33,586 bases of DNA from SIG447 sp045577075 (GTDB lineage Bacteria > Bacillota > Clostridia > UMGS1883 > UMGS1540), in assembly GCA_045577075.1 (NCBI GenBank), contig JAZNHR010000006.1, positions 1 through 33,586 of the forward strand, read 5' to 3'. The notes under the pieces are model-generated. The model ran no database searches and had not been told where the DNA came from. It saw only the letters and a list, made by a program, of their open reading frames with translations. Below are positions 1-7,075 of this stretch, piece after piece. The translations under genes were made by a program, and so were the position numbers. Each line of letters starts with the position of its first letter. Position 1 is the stretch's first letter.

Positions 1-28
1 TAGATGCAAAATTATAGCCGAGAATCAT

Positions 29-286
29 TTGAAGAAAGAGTGTCAACAACTCTTAGATAAAAACATGAAAGAGCTTGGTATCAGTTATAAACTGGTATAT
101 CTTGATACATATTTTTATTTTAAAATTCTTGGGTTGAATGGTTTCTTAGCAAGCAAAGCATTAAGAGAGCTTTCGAGAGCATTGGAAAGGACGAGATGTA
201 CGGCTAAAGAAATGGGAGAAGCGTTGAATAAATTTTGTGTGTTAGGCACGGCAGAGTTAAAAAGAATGGGAGTGTGGGATGAGTAA
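29..286 (+). CDS. Small phage-type hypothetical protein, possibly 5'-partial
   Basis: Not recognised. It is an 85-residue, mostly helical, Lys/Arg- and Leu-rich protein with no signal peptide or membrane segment. The first possible start inside the window is TTG at 29, but the frame stays open to the left edge, so the true start may lie outside. No good Shine-Dalgarno sequence precedes the TTG. The gene is the first of a run of small + strand genes with the AT-rich composition of a prophage or integrative element. The next ORF starts directly after this stop, which suggests translational coupling. Confidence that it is coding rests on position and composition, not on a known family. Confidence 0.5.
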   Translation: MKKECQQLLDKNMKELGISYKLVYLDTYFYFKILGLNGFLASKALRELSRALERTRCTAKEMGEALNKFCVLGTAELKRMGVWDE

Positions 287-571
287 TTGATTGAACTAAA
301 GTTTAAAAACGGCTCTGAGATTAAAGCAATACTAACTCCCGAAGAAATGGCAATTCGTAGTATAAGAAGTAGAGAGCAAATAAAGAAAATGGCAAAGATG
401 TCAAACTCTGAATTACAGTGGTTCAATGATAATATTGACGATGCTGACAAAATGACAAATAAAATTTTTGAAGATATGACAAAGAATAAAGACGGGGTAT
501 ATTCAAAATTAACTAAAGCACAAAAGAAAGCATTAAAAATGAGATTCGCAAATAATAAATCAAAAAGATAA
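287..571 (+). CDS. Small basic phage-type hypothetical protein
   Basis: Not recognised. The 94-residue product is very rich in Lys, Met and Asn and charged throughout, with a basic C-terminus (ends NNKSKR). The proposed start is a TTG immediately after the TAA of the preceding gene in the same frame, and the GGATGAG upstream is only a weak ribosome binding site. Translation probably depends on coupling to the upstream gene. The basic, soluble character would suit a small nucleic-acid-binding protein, but nothing in the sequence proves this. It belongs to the same + strand mobile-element gene run. Confidence 0.5.
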   Translation: MIELKFKNGSEIKAILTPEEMAIRSIRSREQIKKMAKMSNSELQWFNDNIDDADKMTNKIFEDMTKNKDGVYSKLTKAQKKALKMRFANNKSKR

Positions 572-605
572 TCAAATTACCGATTTCAAACAAGGAGGAT
601 AACTA

Positions 606-866
606 ATGGCTGAATATTTTGCAGGTGGACATCTTCGTTTTCTTAACGGAGAGTGGAGAGACGATAATGGGGATATTGTTGAGATAAAAGAAGTGAAGCA
701 CGGGTATTGGGTTGATGACGGTTTTGGTAGAGGTAATTTGTATTGTTCCGTATGTAAATCATATCCGGCGGAAGATGAAGACGGGAATCCATTATCTGTA
801 CTCGCTGATTGGGAACCTGAATATTGCCCCAATTGTGGTACAAAGATGGAAGAACGCCCATATTAA
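606..866 (+). CDS. Zinc-ribbon phage protein
   Basis: An 86-residue protein with two CxxC knuckles, YCSVC near residues 47-51 and YCPNC near residues 74-78, the arrangement of a small treble-clef or zinc-ribbon fold. The N-terminal half has a WRDDNGD...GYWVDDG pattern of aromatic and acidic residues. Zinc-ribbon microproteins of this form are common in phages and integrative elements of Clostridia; their function is generally unknown. The start is well supported: AAGGAGGA lies 7 nt before the ATG. No known catalytic motif is visible. Confidence 0.75.
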   Translation: MAEYFAGGHLRFLNGEWRDDNGDIVEIKEVKHGYWVDDGFGRGNLYCSVCKSYPAEDEDGNPLSVLADWEPEYCPNCGTKMEERPY

Positions 867-913
867 TTAGACCACGATAACGATAAAACTGAGATTTTAA
901 CAGGAGGAAAACA

Positions 914-1414
914 ATGAATTTACCGCAAGGTGTTAAACCTAAATACGGAGTATTTACGACAGATAGAGAATTTGCTGAATATATGTTTGATGTTTATATT
1001 CAAAATAATCCCAAAAGTAAAGTCATAAAAAGGATAAGAAGTATAAATGAAAGTTATGTGGCTATGGAAGATGGTACAGTATATAAATGGATAAGACCAT
1101 CTGAAAATGCACGAGGATATAAACTATCGGCAGCCACCATTGACTTGGCTACATGCGATTTAAAGTATATTCGAGAGTGGATTCCATATATCTGTCTTTT
1201 TGCAGAAAAGCAAGATTATATATTTGCTGATAGTACAAAAATAATTGAAAGTCATCCTTATGATTTGCACACATTAATTGATAGACTTCAAAAGATTGAA
1301 GCAATATTGGGGAACACAACAAATATTACGGTAGAAGATTCTTCGTTAGGTTCATTAAAGATTGAGAATATAGATGTTTTTGGTGGAGAAATCAACATTG
1401 AATTATTACGCTAA
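914..1414 (+). CDS. Hypothetical protein of the mobile element
   Basis: Not recognised. The 166-residue soluble protein has a mixed alpha/beta look. It begins with a segment rich in Tyr/Phe (KYGVFTTDREFAEYMF) and ends in alternating hydrophobic residues typical of beta strands. There is no signal peptide, membrane helix or metal-binding cysteine cluster. The start is secure because AGGAGG precedes the ATG by 6 nt. It lies between the zinc-ribbon gene and the first methyltransferase on the same strand, so it is probably part of the same transcript. Confidence 0.65.
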   Translation: MNLPQGVKPKYGVFTTDREFAEYMFDVYIQNNPKSKVIKRIRSINESYVAMEDGTVYKWIRPSENARGYKLSAATIDLATCDLKYIREWIPYICLFAEKQDYIFADSTKIIESHPYDLHTLIDRLQKIEAILGNTTNITVEDSSLGSLKIENIDVFGGEINIELLR

Positions 1415-1510
1415 ATCTTAAAATAGACGGAGAATAATTAAATATAAGAATAAATCAGAAAGGAATAAAGTGTAGCTACTGTAAACCATATGGACTTTCT
1501 GGTGAAGTAA

Positions 1511-2224
1511 TTGAAATTTGAAAAATTGAATGATAACAAACATCTTATCTTTAACGAGAATGCAATGGATGTATTGGATGCAATGATTGCTAAAGGTAAA
1601 AGGGTCGATATGATTTTCACTGACCCACCATACAAAATTACTGCAAGAGGTAACGGTGGTAACTCGGGTGGAATGTTTCAAAAGAAAGAAGTAAATAATG
1701 GCAAGGTCTTTGAAGTAAATGATTTAGAGATTGAAGACTGGTTGCCAAAATTCTATGAGGTACTCAAAGAAGATTCTCATTGTTACATAATGACAAACAA
1801 CAAAAATATTACTCATTATCTTGATGTGATTGATAAATCAGATTTCCATTATGTCAAATGTTTGATATGGGTCAAGGACAATAAGATTATGGGACAGACT
1901 TATATGAGTCAGTTTGAATACATAATTATGCTACGAAAGGGTGTTCATAAGAGAATAAATAATTGTGGCACATCAGATGTTCTTCAGATTGCCAATAAAA
2001 AGATGAAGGATGAAAACAAGAAAACTATTCATGACACAGAAAAACCTGTTGAATTGACAAATATTCTTGTCAGCAATTCATCTAATGAGGGTGACACAGT
2101 ATTTGACCCATTCATGGGAATTGGTGGATGTGGTGTAAGTTGTCAAAAACTCAATAGGAACTTTATAGGAATTGAGTTAGATGAGGAGTATTACAATATT
2201 GCACGACAAAGAATAACCCAATAA
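1511..2224 (+). CDS. Site-specific DNA methyltransferase (DNA N4/N6 family, beta-type order)
   Basis: A 237-residue S-adenosylmethionine-dependent DNA amino-methyltransferase. Motif IV, DPPY, is near residue 38. The AdoMet-binding motif I, FDPFMGIGGCG, comes late (near residue 198), followed by GIELDEEYY. Motif IV before motif I is the beta-group permutation of the N6-adenine/N4-cytosine methylase family. No restriction endonuclease gene is adjacent, so this looks like an orphan phage enzyme that modifies the element's own DNA against host restriction. The start is TTG at 1511 with GGTGA 5 nt upstream; other starts are possible but would remove little. Target sequence and methylated base cannot be read from the protein. 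Confidence 0.88.
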   Translation: MKFEKLNDNKHLIFNENAMDVLDAMIAKGKRVDMIFTDPPYKITARGNGGNSGGMFQKKEVNNGKVFEVNDLEIEDWLPKFYEVLKEDSHCYIMTNNKNITHYLDVIDKSDFHYVKCLIWVKDNKIMGQTYMSQFEYIIMLRKGVHKRINNCGTSDVLQIANKKMKDENKKTIHDTEKPVELTNILVSNSSNEGDTVFDPFMGIGGCGVSCQKLNRNFIGIELDEEYYNIARQRITQ

Positions 2225-2249
2225 AAGAACGATTTTAAGGAGATTTGAT

Positions 2250-2471
2250 ATGAGCAACGAAACACATTTAAGATGTAAGTATTGTGGTTCTAAATTAAAA
2301 TACGATTATCTTGTTAAAAAGGGTGGAATGTGTGTTTATTGTGATAATAGCGATTGCACAGTGAAGCCAATAACCGAATACAACTATGCTTCGAGTGATG
2401 CTCTTAACGAAGAACTACACGCAATAGCTATTGATGAAAGCGATGGTGATGAACTTGAAGAATGTGATTAA
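2250..2471 (+). CDS. Small Cys-rich zinc-binding phage protein
   Basis: A 73-residue protein with an N-terminal metal-binding half: CKYCGS at residues 9-14, then CVYC and a further Cys (DNSDCTV), so four or five cysteines in pairs. The C-terminal tail is strongly acidic (DESDGDELEECD). This matches small zinc-finger proteins of phages, whose role is usually unknown. The ATG is preceded by AAGGAG at 8 nt or so. The 3' end overlaps the start of a tiny Cys-rich ORF, suggesting coupled translation. Confidence 0.7.
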   Translation: MSNETHLRCKYCGSKLKYDYLVKKGGMCVYCDNSDCTVKPITEYNYASSDALNEELHAIAIDESDGDELEECD

Positions 2472-2580
2472 ATGTGATTGCAAAGAATGTTTTTATTGGA
2501 ACGATTATCAATGTTGCAAATTACAGGTTCAAATTAAAAATGGAAAGTGTGTGCATTATGATAATCAAAAATCCCAATAA
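2464..2580 (+). CDS. Cys-rich microprotein of 38 residues
   Basis: A very short ORF starting with GTG at 2464 inside the end of the preceding gene (8-nt overlap) and ending at TAA 2578-2580. The product has six cysteines in 38 residues: CDCKEC near the N-terminus, then QCC and GKC. This looks like a compact metal-binding knuckle rather than chance reading. Short proteins with a CKxC...C...C pattern are common among phage accessory genes. No strong ribosome binding site is visible; the overlap suggests translational coupling. Coding status is inferred from cysteine spacing and tight packing between neighbours. Confidence 0.5.
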   Translation: MIKCDCKECFYWNDYQCCKLQVQIKNGKCVHYDNQKSQ

Positions 2581-2610
2581 AATCGCAATTCAAAAGGGAG
2601 GTAAACGATA

Positions 2611-2853
2611 ATGGATGAATTAAAGGCTTGTCCTTTTTGTGGCGGAACTGAGATATATGCAGAAGTGTCCTATGCCACAAAGGAATTTAGAATATATTGT
2701 GCAAGTCCTGATTGTGATTGTGTCGCCGAGATGAGATTATCGTTTGACGATGCAGGACTCGGAGATGGTTCAATTATTGATTTTAAAGAAATGACAACAA
2801 TCATTCAACAATTAGTTGACCTTTGGAACACACGCACACAGATAAAGGAGTGA
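2611..2853 (+). CDS. Lar-like restriction alleviation protein
   Basis: An 80-residue protein with the hallmarks of the Lar family: an N-terminal LKACPFCGG zinc knuckle, a second Cys pair (CASPDCDC) around residues 31-38, and a C-terminal WNTR motif. Lar of the Rac prophage eases host type I restriction, and family members are common in phages. Here it sits between two orphan DNA methyltransferases, which fits a shared protective role. The start is clear: GGGAGG precedes the ATG by about 8 nt. Many Lar-family zinc proteins in Clostridia are untested, so the family call is firmer than the activity. Confidence 0.75.
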   Translation: MDELKACPFCGGTEIYAEVSYATKEFRIYCASPDCDCVAEMRLSFDDAGLGDGSIIDFKEMTTIIQQLVDLWNTRTQIKE

Positions 2854-2860
2854 AAATAGT

Positions 2861-3292
2861 ATAAATACAGAGTTAATGTTTTCAAGCAAGACAGATAAGT
2901 GGGCAACACCACAATGGTTTTTTGATGAATTGGACAAGGAGTTTCATTTTACATTAGATCCTTGTGCTGATGAATTTAATCATAAATGTGAAAAATATTA
3001 TACGGAAGAACAAAACGGTCTCCTTCAGGATTGGGGTGGTGAAGTAGTATTCTGCAATCCACCTTATGGTAATAAAGAGACTGGTATTTGGACAAAAAAA
3101 TGCTACGAAGAATCACTTAAACCTAACACCACAGTGGTACTTCTAATTCCGGCAAGAACTGATAGAATATCATTTCACGAGTACATATACGGCAAAGCTG
3201 AAATCAGATTTATTAAGGGTAGATTGAAATTTGGAGATGGCAAGAATCCTGCTCCGTTCCCAAGTATGGTAGTAGTATTCAAATCACGATGA
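2861..3292 (+). CDS. Phage Dam-type DNA N6-adenine methyltransferase
   Basis: A soluble methyltransferase of the short phage 'DNA N-6-adenine-methyltransferase' family (T1 Dam type). The N-terminal block FSSKTDKWATPQWFFDEL and the catalytic NPPYG motif are present, and the total length of about 140 residues is normal for this family. The first ATG in frame is 2876, but the ribosome binding site AAAGGAG (2844-2850) is 25 nt away from it. That site is 10 nt from an in-frame ATA at 2861, which would add five residues before the ATG-encoded Met. Relatives, as I recall them, usually carry such a short extension, so 2861 is proposed; 2876 is the conservative alternative. No endonuclease partner is adjacent. 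Confidence 0.8.
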   Translation: MNTELMFSSKTDKWATPQWFFDELDKEFHFTLDPCADEFNHKCEKYYTEEQNGLLQDWGGEVVFCNPPYGNKETGIWTKKCYEESLKPNTTVVLLIPARTDRISFHEYIYGKAEIRFIKGRLKFGDGKNPAPFPSMVVVFKSR

Positions 3293-3333
3293 AATTTTCA
3301 TTTTATAAAGACAGATGTGTATGAACAGGTAAA

Positions 3334-3411
3334 ATGAATTGGAATATATTTGCTGATTATTTGTGGTTGCATAAAAATAATTATTTTGCCTTAAAATTGG
3401 AGAATATATAG
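3334..3411 (+). CDS. Possible 25-residue peptide
   Basis: A short ATG-initiated ORF in the 140-nt gap after the Dam-type methyltransferase. The product is aromatic-rich (three Trp or Tyr within the first dozen residues) with no recognisable motif. AGGT 5 nt upstream is only a weak ribosome binding site. It could equally be untranslated spacer; it is listed because it is the only ORF in this gap. Confidence 0.15.
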   Translation: MNWNIFADYLWLHKNNYFALKLENI

Positions 3412-3431
3412 ATAGAGACAAAATCCAAGGA

Positions 3432-3650
3432 GTGATTGTTATTAGAATCTGTATAAACGACCATTTAAAAGTGTATCAATTTTGGATAACCAAAGAAGAA
3501 AAAGAGAGCAAGGAGATCTTATCATTTATAAGAGATTTCTCTGATGAGAACACAGTGGATAAAAAGTTTAGAAAAGTAATATATACAACAGGGCAATCAA
3601 ACATGCTTGACTTGACATCTTCTTTGCTAAAGCAAAATGCGAGGCTGTAA
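3432..3650 (+). CDS. Hypothetical protein at the element end
   Basis: Not recognised. The product is 69-72 residues, soluble, Lys/Glu-rich in the middle (ITKEEKESKEIL), with beta-like ends. The first possible start is GTG at 3432, but the strong ribosome binding site AAGGAG (3427-3432) overlaps it. In-frame ATT at 3441 is 8 nt from that site and is the better-spaced start if a non-canonical codon is used. The stop codon lies inside the stem of the terminator that closes this transcription unit. It is the last gene before the junction with spoVT. Confidence 0.55.
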   Translation: MIVIRICINDHLKVYQFWITKEEKESKEILSFIRDFSDENTVDKKFRKVIYTTGQSNMLDLTSSLLKQNARL

Positions 3651-3674
3651 CACTAAAGTTACAGCCCCTTTTTT
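3641..3674 (+). terminator. Rho-independent terminator closing the mobile-element unit
   Basis: A 9-bp perfect stem GGCTGTAAC / GTTACAGCC (3643-3651 and 3658-3666) with a 6-nt loop, followed by CC and six T residues. The TAA stop of the preceding gene is within the left arm. Confidence 0.9.
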
Positions 3675-3752
3675 CGGATGTCTATTCTATTAGAAAATGA
3701 CATAATGTTTGATATAAAGCTTTGATTTCTTTCTATTTCTGTCAACATTGTC
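3675..3752 (+). other. Element end and attachment junction inside spoVT
   Basis: AT-rich DNA between the element's last terminator and the first nucleotides that read as SpoVT. The spoVT frame is closed by TGA at 3723-3725, and similarity to SpoVT begins with the Arg codon at 3753 (REGDPLEIF). The crossover core therefore lies at about 3740-3760. The other end and the 5' part of spoVT are outside the window, so the core repeat cannot be defined. Confidence 0.6.
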
Positions 3753-4208
3753 AGGGAGGGTGACCCTTTAGAAATATTTACAAATCGTGATGGGGAAGTC
3801 ATTTTTAAGAAATATTCCCCAATTGGCGAGCTTGGTGACTTTGCATCACAATATGCGGAAACGCTTGCAAAAACAGCGGGTAGACCGGTCTGCATAACGG
3901 ATAAAGATAATGTGATTGCTGTTTCCGGAGCACCTAAAAAAGAATTTCATGACAAAAGAGTCAGTCCGGAACTTGAAAAAATAATGAATGAAAAGACAAC
4001 TTTTCTAAGCAAAGGAAATAGCAATACAATCAATGTTGCAGATGGGACAGAACGTTACCTTGCAGGCGTAGTAGTACCTATAATTTCAGAGGGTGATCCT
4101 ATCGGTAGTGTTGTCATGATGTCCAGCGAGGGAGACACACAAATGGGTGAAGTGGAAGAAAAACTGGCGCAGTCTGCGGCGGGTTTTCTAGGAAGACAAA
4201 TGGAATAA
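3750..4208 (+). pseudogene. spoVT: spoVT, 5'-truncated by the mobile element (C-terminal 151 codons)
   Basis: SpoVT is an AbrB-type regulator of late forespore genes under sigma-G control. The reading frame from 3753 begins REGDPLEIF and continues with VIFKKYSPIGELGDFA, then the GAF-like sensor half (IAVSGAPKKEF, EGDPIGSVVMM) and the usual end AAGFLGRQME. Compared with the roughly 178-residue family, about 28 N-terminal residues are missing: most of the swapped-hairpin AbrB DNA-binding domain. An in-frame TGA lies just upstream and no ribosome binding site is present, so this copy cannot make full SpoVT. The first ATG (3912) would give only 98 residues. The coding part is otherwise undamaged, which fits a recent or reversible insertion. 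Confidence 0.88.
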
Positions 4209-4240
4209 AAAAGAGTTCGGCCTACGCGCCGAACTCTTTT
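4207..4240. terminator. Bidirectional terminator between spoVT and the membrane-protein gene
   Basis: The arms AAAAGAGTTCGG (4209-4220) and CCGAACTCTTTT (4229-4240) form a 12-bp perfect stem with an 8-nt loop. On the - strand it is followed by a T run and serves the gene ending at 4254; on the + strand it closes spoVT. Confidence 0.85.
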
Positions 4241-4253
4241 GCGGTTTAACGAA

Positions 4254-4892
4254 TTAATATTTTTCTCTATGTGCCATGTTATAACGCATGGAGGGAAGTG
4301 CATACAAGAAGAAAAAGATAAGAGATAAAATTAAAACTAACGCAGCAATAACAATCTGTACAATCATTGATGTCTGATGCATAATCCCGAAAACAGGGAA
4401 TATGACATATCCAATCAAAGTACCGATGCTCCATACAATGGGGAAAAATACGCTCCAATTCTTTTTTCTAAGCAATGCAATAACAACTGCACCAATGATA
4501 CCCGCTAAGAAGGAAAACAAAGGAAAACCTATTGTTTTTGAAATGGTATATCTCCCAAGGCCTGCATCAGTGAAAATATTTGGCAATACATCACGAGTTA
4601 AATCACCAAACTTATAGGGAAGCCATAAATACTGCATAAGTGAAACTGTTTTTTCACCAGCTGCAAATTCAGTGGGCGAAAGAACGAATTTTTCATTTTC
4701 AATTGTCCAGTCTGCTTTTATTGTTTTCCCTTTTTCCAGTTGCGCATTTGCATCACTTAATTTTTTGCTGTCCAGCTGTGTGTACGTGACAAAGGGCATT
4801 GTCATTGCTCCTATGTAACCCAACATAAGAACTGCAATGATGAGTGCTAAAATTGTGCGGAATTTAGAGCTCTTTACGCCTGTTTTTTCCAT
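4254..4892 (-). CDS. Membrane protein with four predicted helices, function unknown
   Basis: Not recognised. The product is about 212 residues. One helix near the N-terminus (ILALIIAVLMLGYIGAM) is followed by an extracytoplasmic stretch of about 80 residues. Three more helices come after it, around LFSFLAGIIGAVVIALL, WSIGTLIGYVIFPVFGI and VIAALVLILSLIFFFLY. The C-terminus is basic. Two ATGs are close together: 4901 lies almost on the AAGGAAGG ribosome binding site, and 4892 lies 9 nt after it, so 4892 is preferred. It has its own near-perfect sigma-A promoter and terminator, so it is a single-gene unit. No transporter or enzyme motif is visible. Confidence 0.75.
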   Translation of the reverse strand: MEKTGVKSSKFRTILALIIAVLMLGYIGAMTMPFVTYTQLDSKKLSDANAQLEKGKTIKADWTIENEKFVLSPTEFAAGEKTVSLMQYLWLPYKFGDLTRDVLPNIFTDAGLGRYTISKTIGFPLFSFLAGIIGAVVIALLRKKNWSVFFPIVWSIGTLIGYVIFPVFGIMHQTSMIVQIVIAALVLILSLIFFFLYALPSMRYNMAHREKY

Positions 4893-4929
4893 TTGATTCA
4901 TCCTTCCTTGTGAAATTATGTCTTAAAAT

Positions 4930-4958
4930 ATTATAACATGGCATCCTTGTTTTGTCAA
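4930..4958 (-). promoter_or_regulatory. Consensus sigma-A promoter for the membrane-protein gene
   Basis: On the - strand: TTGACA (4953-4958), 17-nt spacer, TATAAT (4930-4935). Both hexamers match the consensus exactly. It begins 7 nt after the esterase stop codon. Confidence 0.9.
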
Positions 4959-4964
4959 GAAGTT

Positions 4965-5720
4965 TTATGAATTACTAACAATATTTCTATTCAAGAAAAA
5001 GCGAATAGCCTCTTGAATTTGCATATCCCAAAACTTCCAATCATGCACACCATGGGCAGAACGGAAATAATAGGGGAGTGGAGACTTTGAAACTGCCTCT
5101 GAAAAGCGAAGATTGTTTTGGTATAAGAAATCTTCTTCTCCACAAGTTAAATATAATCGAACGGTCTGCGGATATGTATAATGCTTAACCAGATAGAACA
5201 AATCATCTTGTGTACCGGCAACTGTGTTATTGACTCCAAAAACATCCCTTTGAATTTCCGACCAACGGGGGTCATGCAAGAGTCTGCTGGAAACATCAAC
5301 AGCTCCGGAAAGGCTGGCCGCCGCCGAAAACTTATCCGGGTTACGAAGTGCGAATTTGAGTGCACCATAACCACCCATGGATAGTCCTGCAATAAACGTG
5401 TCCTCTCTTTTTTTACTGACTGGAAAAAGTGTAGGAATATAATTAAAAAATTCCTTCGTAAAAAAAGAATAATAGGCATTTCCGTATGCCATGTCCGTAT
5501 AAAAGCTACGGGCGCCGTCTGGCATAATAACGACTATACCGGCTTCATTGGCATATCTTTCAATCGAAGTATATCGAGCCCATGCGGTATAGTCGTCTGT
5601 AAGTCCGTGTAATAAATATAAAACCGGCGCACCTATTTCTTTGCCTTGTGGAATAATTGCATTAAACTGTGTAGATTTCTGTAAAACACTGGAGGAGAAG
5701 GTGCATGTAATAAATGCCAT
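4965..5720 (-). CDS. Alpha/beta-hydrolase esterase (FrmB/tributyrin esterase type)
   Basis: A 251-residue alpha/beta-fold esterase of the group containing esterase D/S-formylglutathione hydrolase and acyl esterases. The oxyanion region LYLLHGLTDD is near residues 35-43. The nucleophile elbow GLSMGG has the catalytic Ser at 114, an acid candidate is in CGEEDF, and the catalytic His is in SAHGVHDWKFW near the C-terminus. There is no signal peptide, so it is probably cytoplasmic. The ATG is preceded by AAGGA. It follows clpX by 20 nt and is likely the last gene of the tig-clpP-clpX transcript. The substrate is unknown; the fold gives only carboxylester hydrolysis. Confidence 0.85.
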   Translation of the reverse strand: MAFITCTFSSSVLQKSTQFNAIIPQGKEIGAPVLYLLHGLTDDYTAWARYTSIERYANEAGIVVIMPDGARSFYTDMAYGNAYYSFFTKEFFNYIPTLFPVSKKREDTFIAGLSMGGYGALKFALRNPDKFSAAASLSGAVDVSSRLLHDPRWSEIQRDVFGVNNTVAGTQDDLFYLVKHYTYPQTVRLYLTCGEEDFLYQNNLRFSEAVSKSPLPYYFRSAHGVHDWKFWDMQIQEAIRFFLNRNIVSNS

Positions 5721-5740
5721 TAAGATATCATTCCTTAAAT

Positions 5741-7048
5741 TTATGAGACAGATTCGCGTTTTGCGGACGGCTTCTTAGAAGGCTTGCGAAGCGTTGGACG
5801 GTTTGGGGAGTGGGAGATTTTGGGTTCGCCTGTTTTCACGGTCTCAGCAGTAATTGTTACGCGCTCAACTGTGGTATCAGACGGAATTGTATACATAATA
5901 TCCGTTAGCGTCTCCTCAAAAATGGCGCGCAAACCACGTGCACCTGTCTTTCGAGCACACGCTTTTTTCGCAATTTCATCTAACGCTTCTTCTTCTACAT
6001 CTAACAAAACATCGTCATAAGCAAAAAGCTCTTGATATTGTTTAAGGATTGCGTTTTTCGGTTCTTTAATAATTCTTTTTAGGGCTGCTTCATCTAAGGA
6101 ATGCAGGGTAACCAAAACAGGTAATCTGCCAATAAATTCCGGAATCAAACCGTATTTAATAAGATCTTGCGGCTCCACCTGCGCAAGCACCTCGTCCATA
6201 TCATCGGTGTTTGTACGCGTAATATCTGAACCAAATCCCATTGTCTTTTTCCCGATTCGTTTTTGAATGACTTTTTCCAAACCTTCAAACGCACCGCCAA
6301 CAATAAAAAGAATGTTAGAGGTGTCAATAGGGATGAATTCCTGGTGCGGATGTTTCCGTCCACCCTGTGGGGGAACAGAGGCAACCGTTCCTTCCAAGAT
6401 TTTTAACAAAGCCTGCTGAACCCCTTCACCGCTGACGTCTCTTGTAATAGAAGGATTTTCACTTTTTTTAGAAATTTTATCAATTTCATCAATGTATATA
6501 ATGCCTCGTGATGCACGTTCCACATCATAATCAGCAGCCTGTATAAGTTTTAGAAGAATATTCTCAACATCTTCGCCGACGTATCCAGCTTCTGTAAGTG
6601 ATGTGGCATCGGCAATTGCGAATGGCACATCAAGAATTTTTGCAAGCGTTTGCGCCAAGAGCGTTTTCCCGGAGCCTGTAGGTCCTAAAAGAAGAATATT
6701 GCTTTTTTGAAGTTCTACATCTTCGTTTAAAATTGTTTCGTTGCCAATTCTTTTGTAGTGATTATAGACCGCAACGGAAAGACTCTTTTTTGCCATTTCT
6801 TGGCCAATAATATAGTTATCAAGTGCCTCTTTAATTTCCTTTGGTTTAGGCACAGTTCCGTTTGCCTTTTTTTCAGGTATAGACGAAGAAGATTTAAGCG
6901 AACCTTCCTCGTCTATAATTTCAAAACAAAGCTCAATACATTCATCACAAATGTACACACCGGGGCCTGCAACTAAACGACCCACCTGGTCTTGTGGTTT
7001 GTCGCAAAACGAGCAACGCAACATTTTGGGTTCATCATATTTTGACAT
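5741..7048 (-). CDS. clpX: ATP-dependent Clp protease ATPase subunit ClpX
   Basis: A 435-residue AAA+ unfoldase that recognises tagged substrates and feeds them into the ClpP barrel. The N-terminal zinc-binding domain has Cys12, Cys15, Cys34 and Cys37. Walker A GPTGSGKT is at 122-129, Walker B IIYIDEID near 185, and the pore loop GYVGED is present. The ClpP-docking loop region reads KKTMGFGSD. The C-terminal small domain (CARKTGARGLRAI) is intact, and a basic Lys/Arg/Ser tail ends the protein. Length is normal. It lies 27 nt downstream of clpP in the order tig-clpP-clpX usual for Firmicutes; no lon gene follows. Confidence 0.97.
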   Translation of the reverse strand: MSKYDEPKMLRCSFCDKPQDQVGRLVAGPGVYICDECIELCFEIIDEEGSLKSSSSIPEKKANGTVPKPKEIKEALDNYIIGQEMAKKSLSVAVYNHYKRIGNETILNEDVELQKSNILLLGPTGSGKTLLAQTLAKILDVPFAIADATSLTEAGYVGEDVENILLKLIQAADYDVERASRGIIYIDEIDKISKKSENPSITRDVSGEGVQQALLKILEGTVASVPPQGGRKHPHQEFIPIDTSNILFIVGGAFEGLEKVIQKRIGKKTMGFGSDITRTNTDDMDEVLAQVEPQDLIKYGLIPEFIGRLPVLVTLHSLDEAALKRIIKEPKNAILKQYQELFAYDDVLLDVEEEALDEIAKKACARKTGARGLRAIFEETLTDIMYTIPSDTTVERVTITAETVKTGEPKISHSPNRPTLRKPSKKPSAKRESVS

Positions 7049-7075
7049 AAATTAACCTACGCTTTCTAAAAGGAT

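Noticed and set aside
4..57. 18-codon ATG frame at the left edge
   Set aside because: Preceded by an in-frame stop, very short, no ribosome binding site visible.
1465..1521. Short frame reading IKCSYCKPYGLSGEVIEI before the first methyltransferase
   Set aside because: Protein-like with a CxxC pair, but it has no ATG/GTG/TTG start and the AAAGGA site touches the possible ATA. Kept only as a possible remnant.
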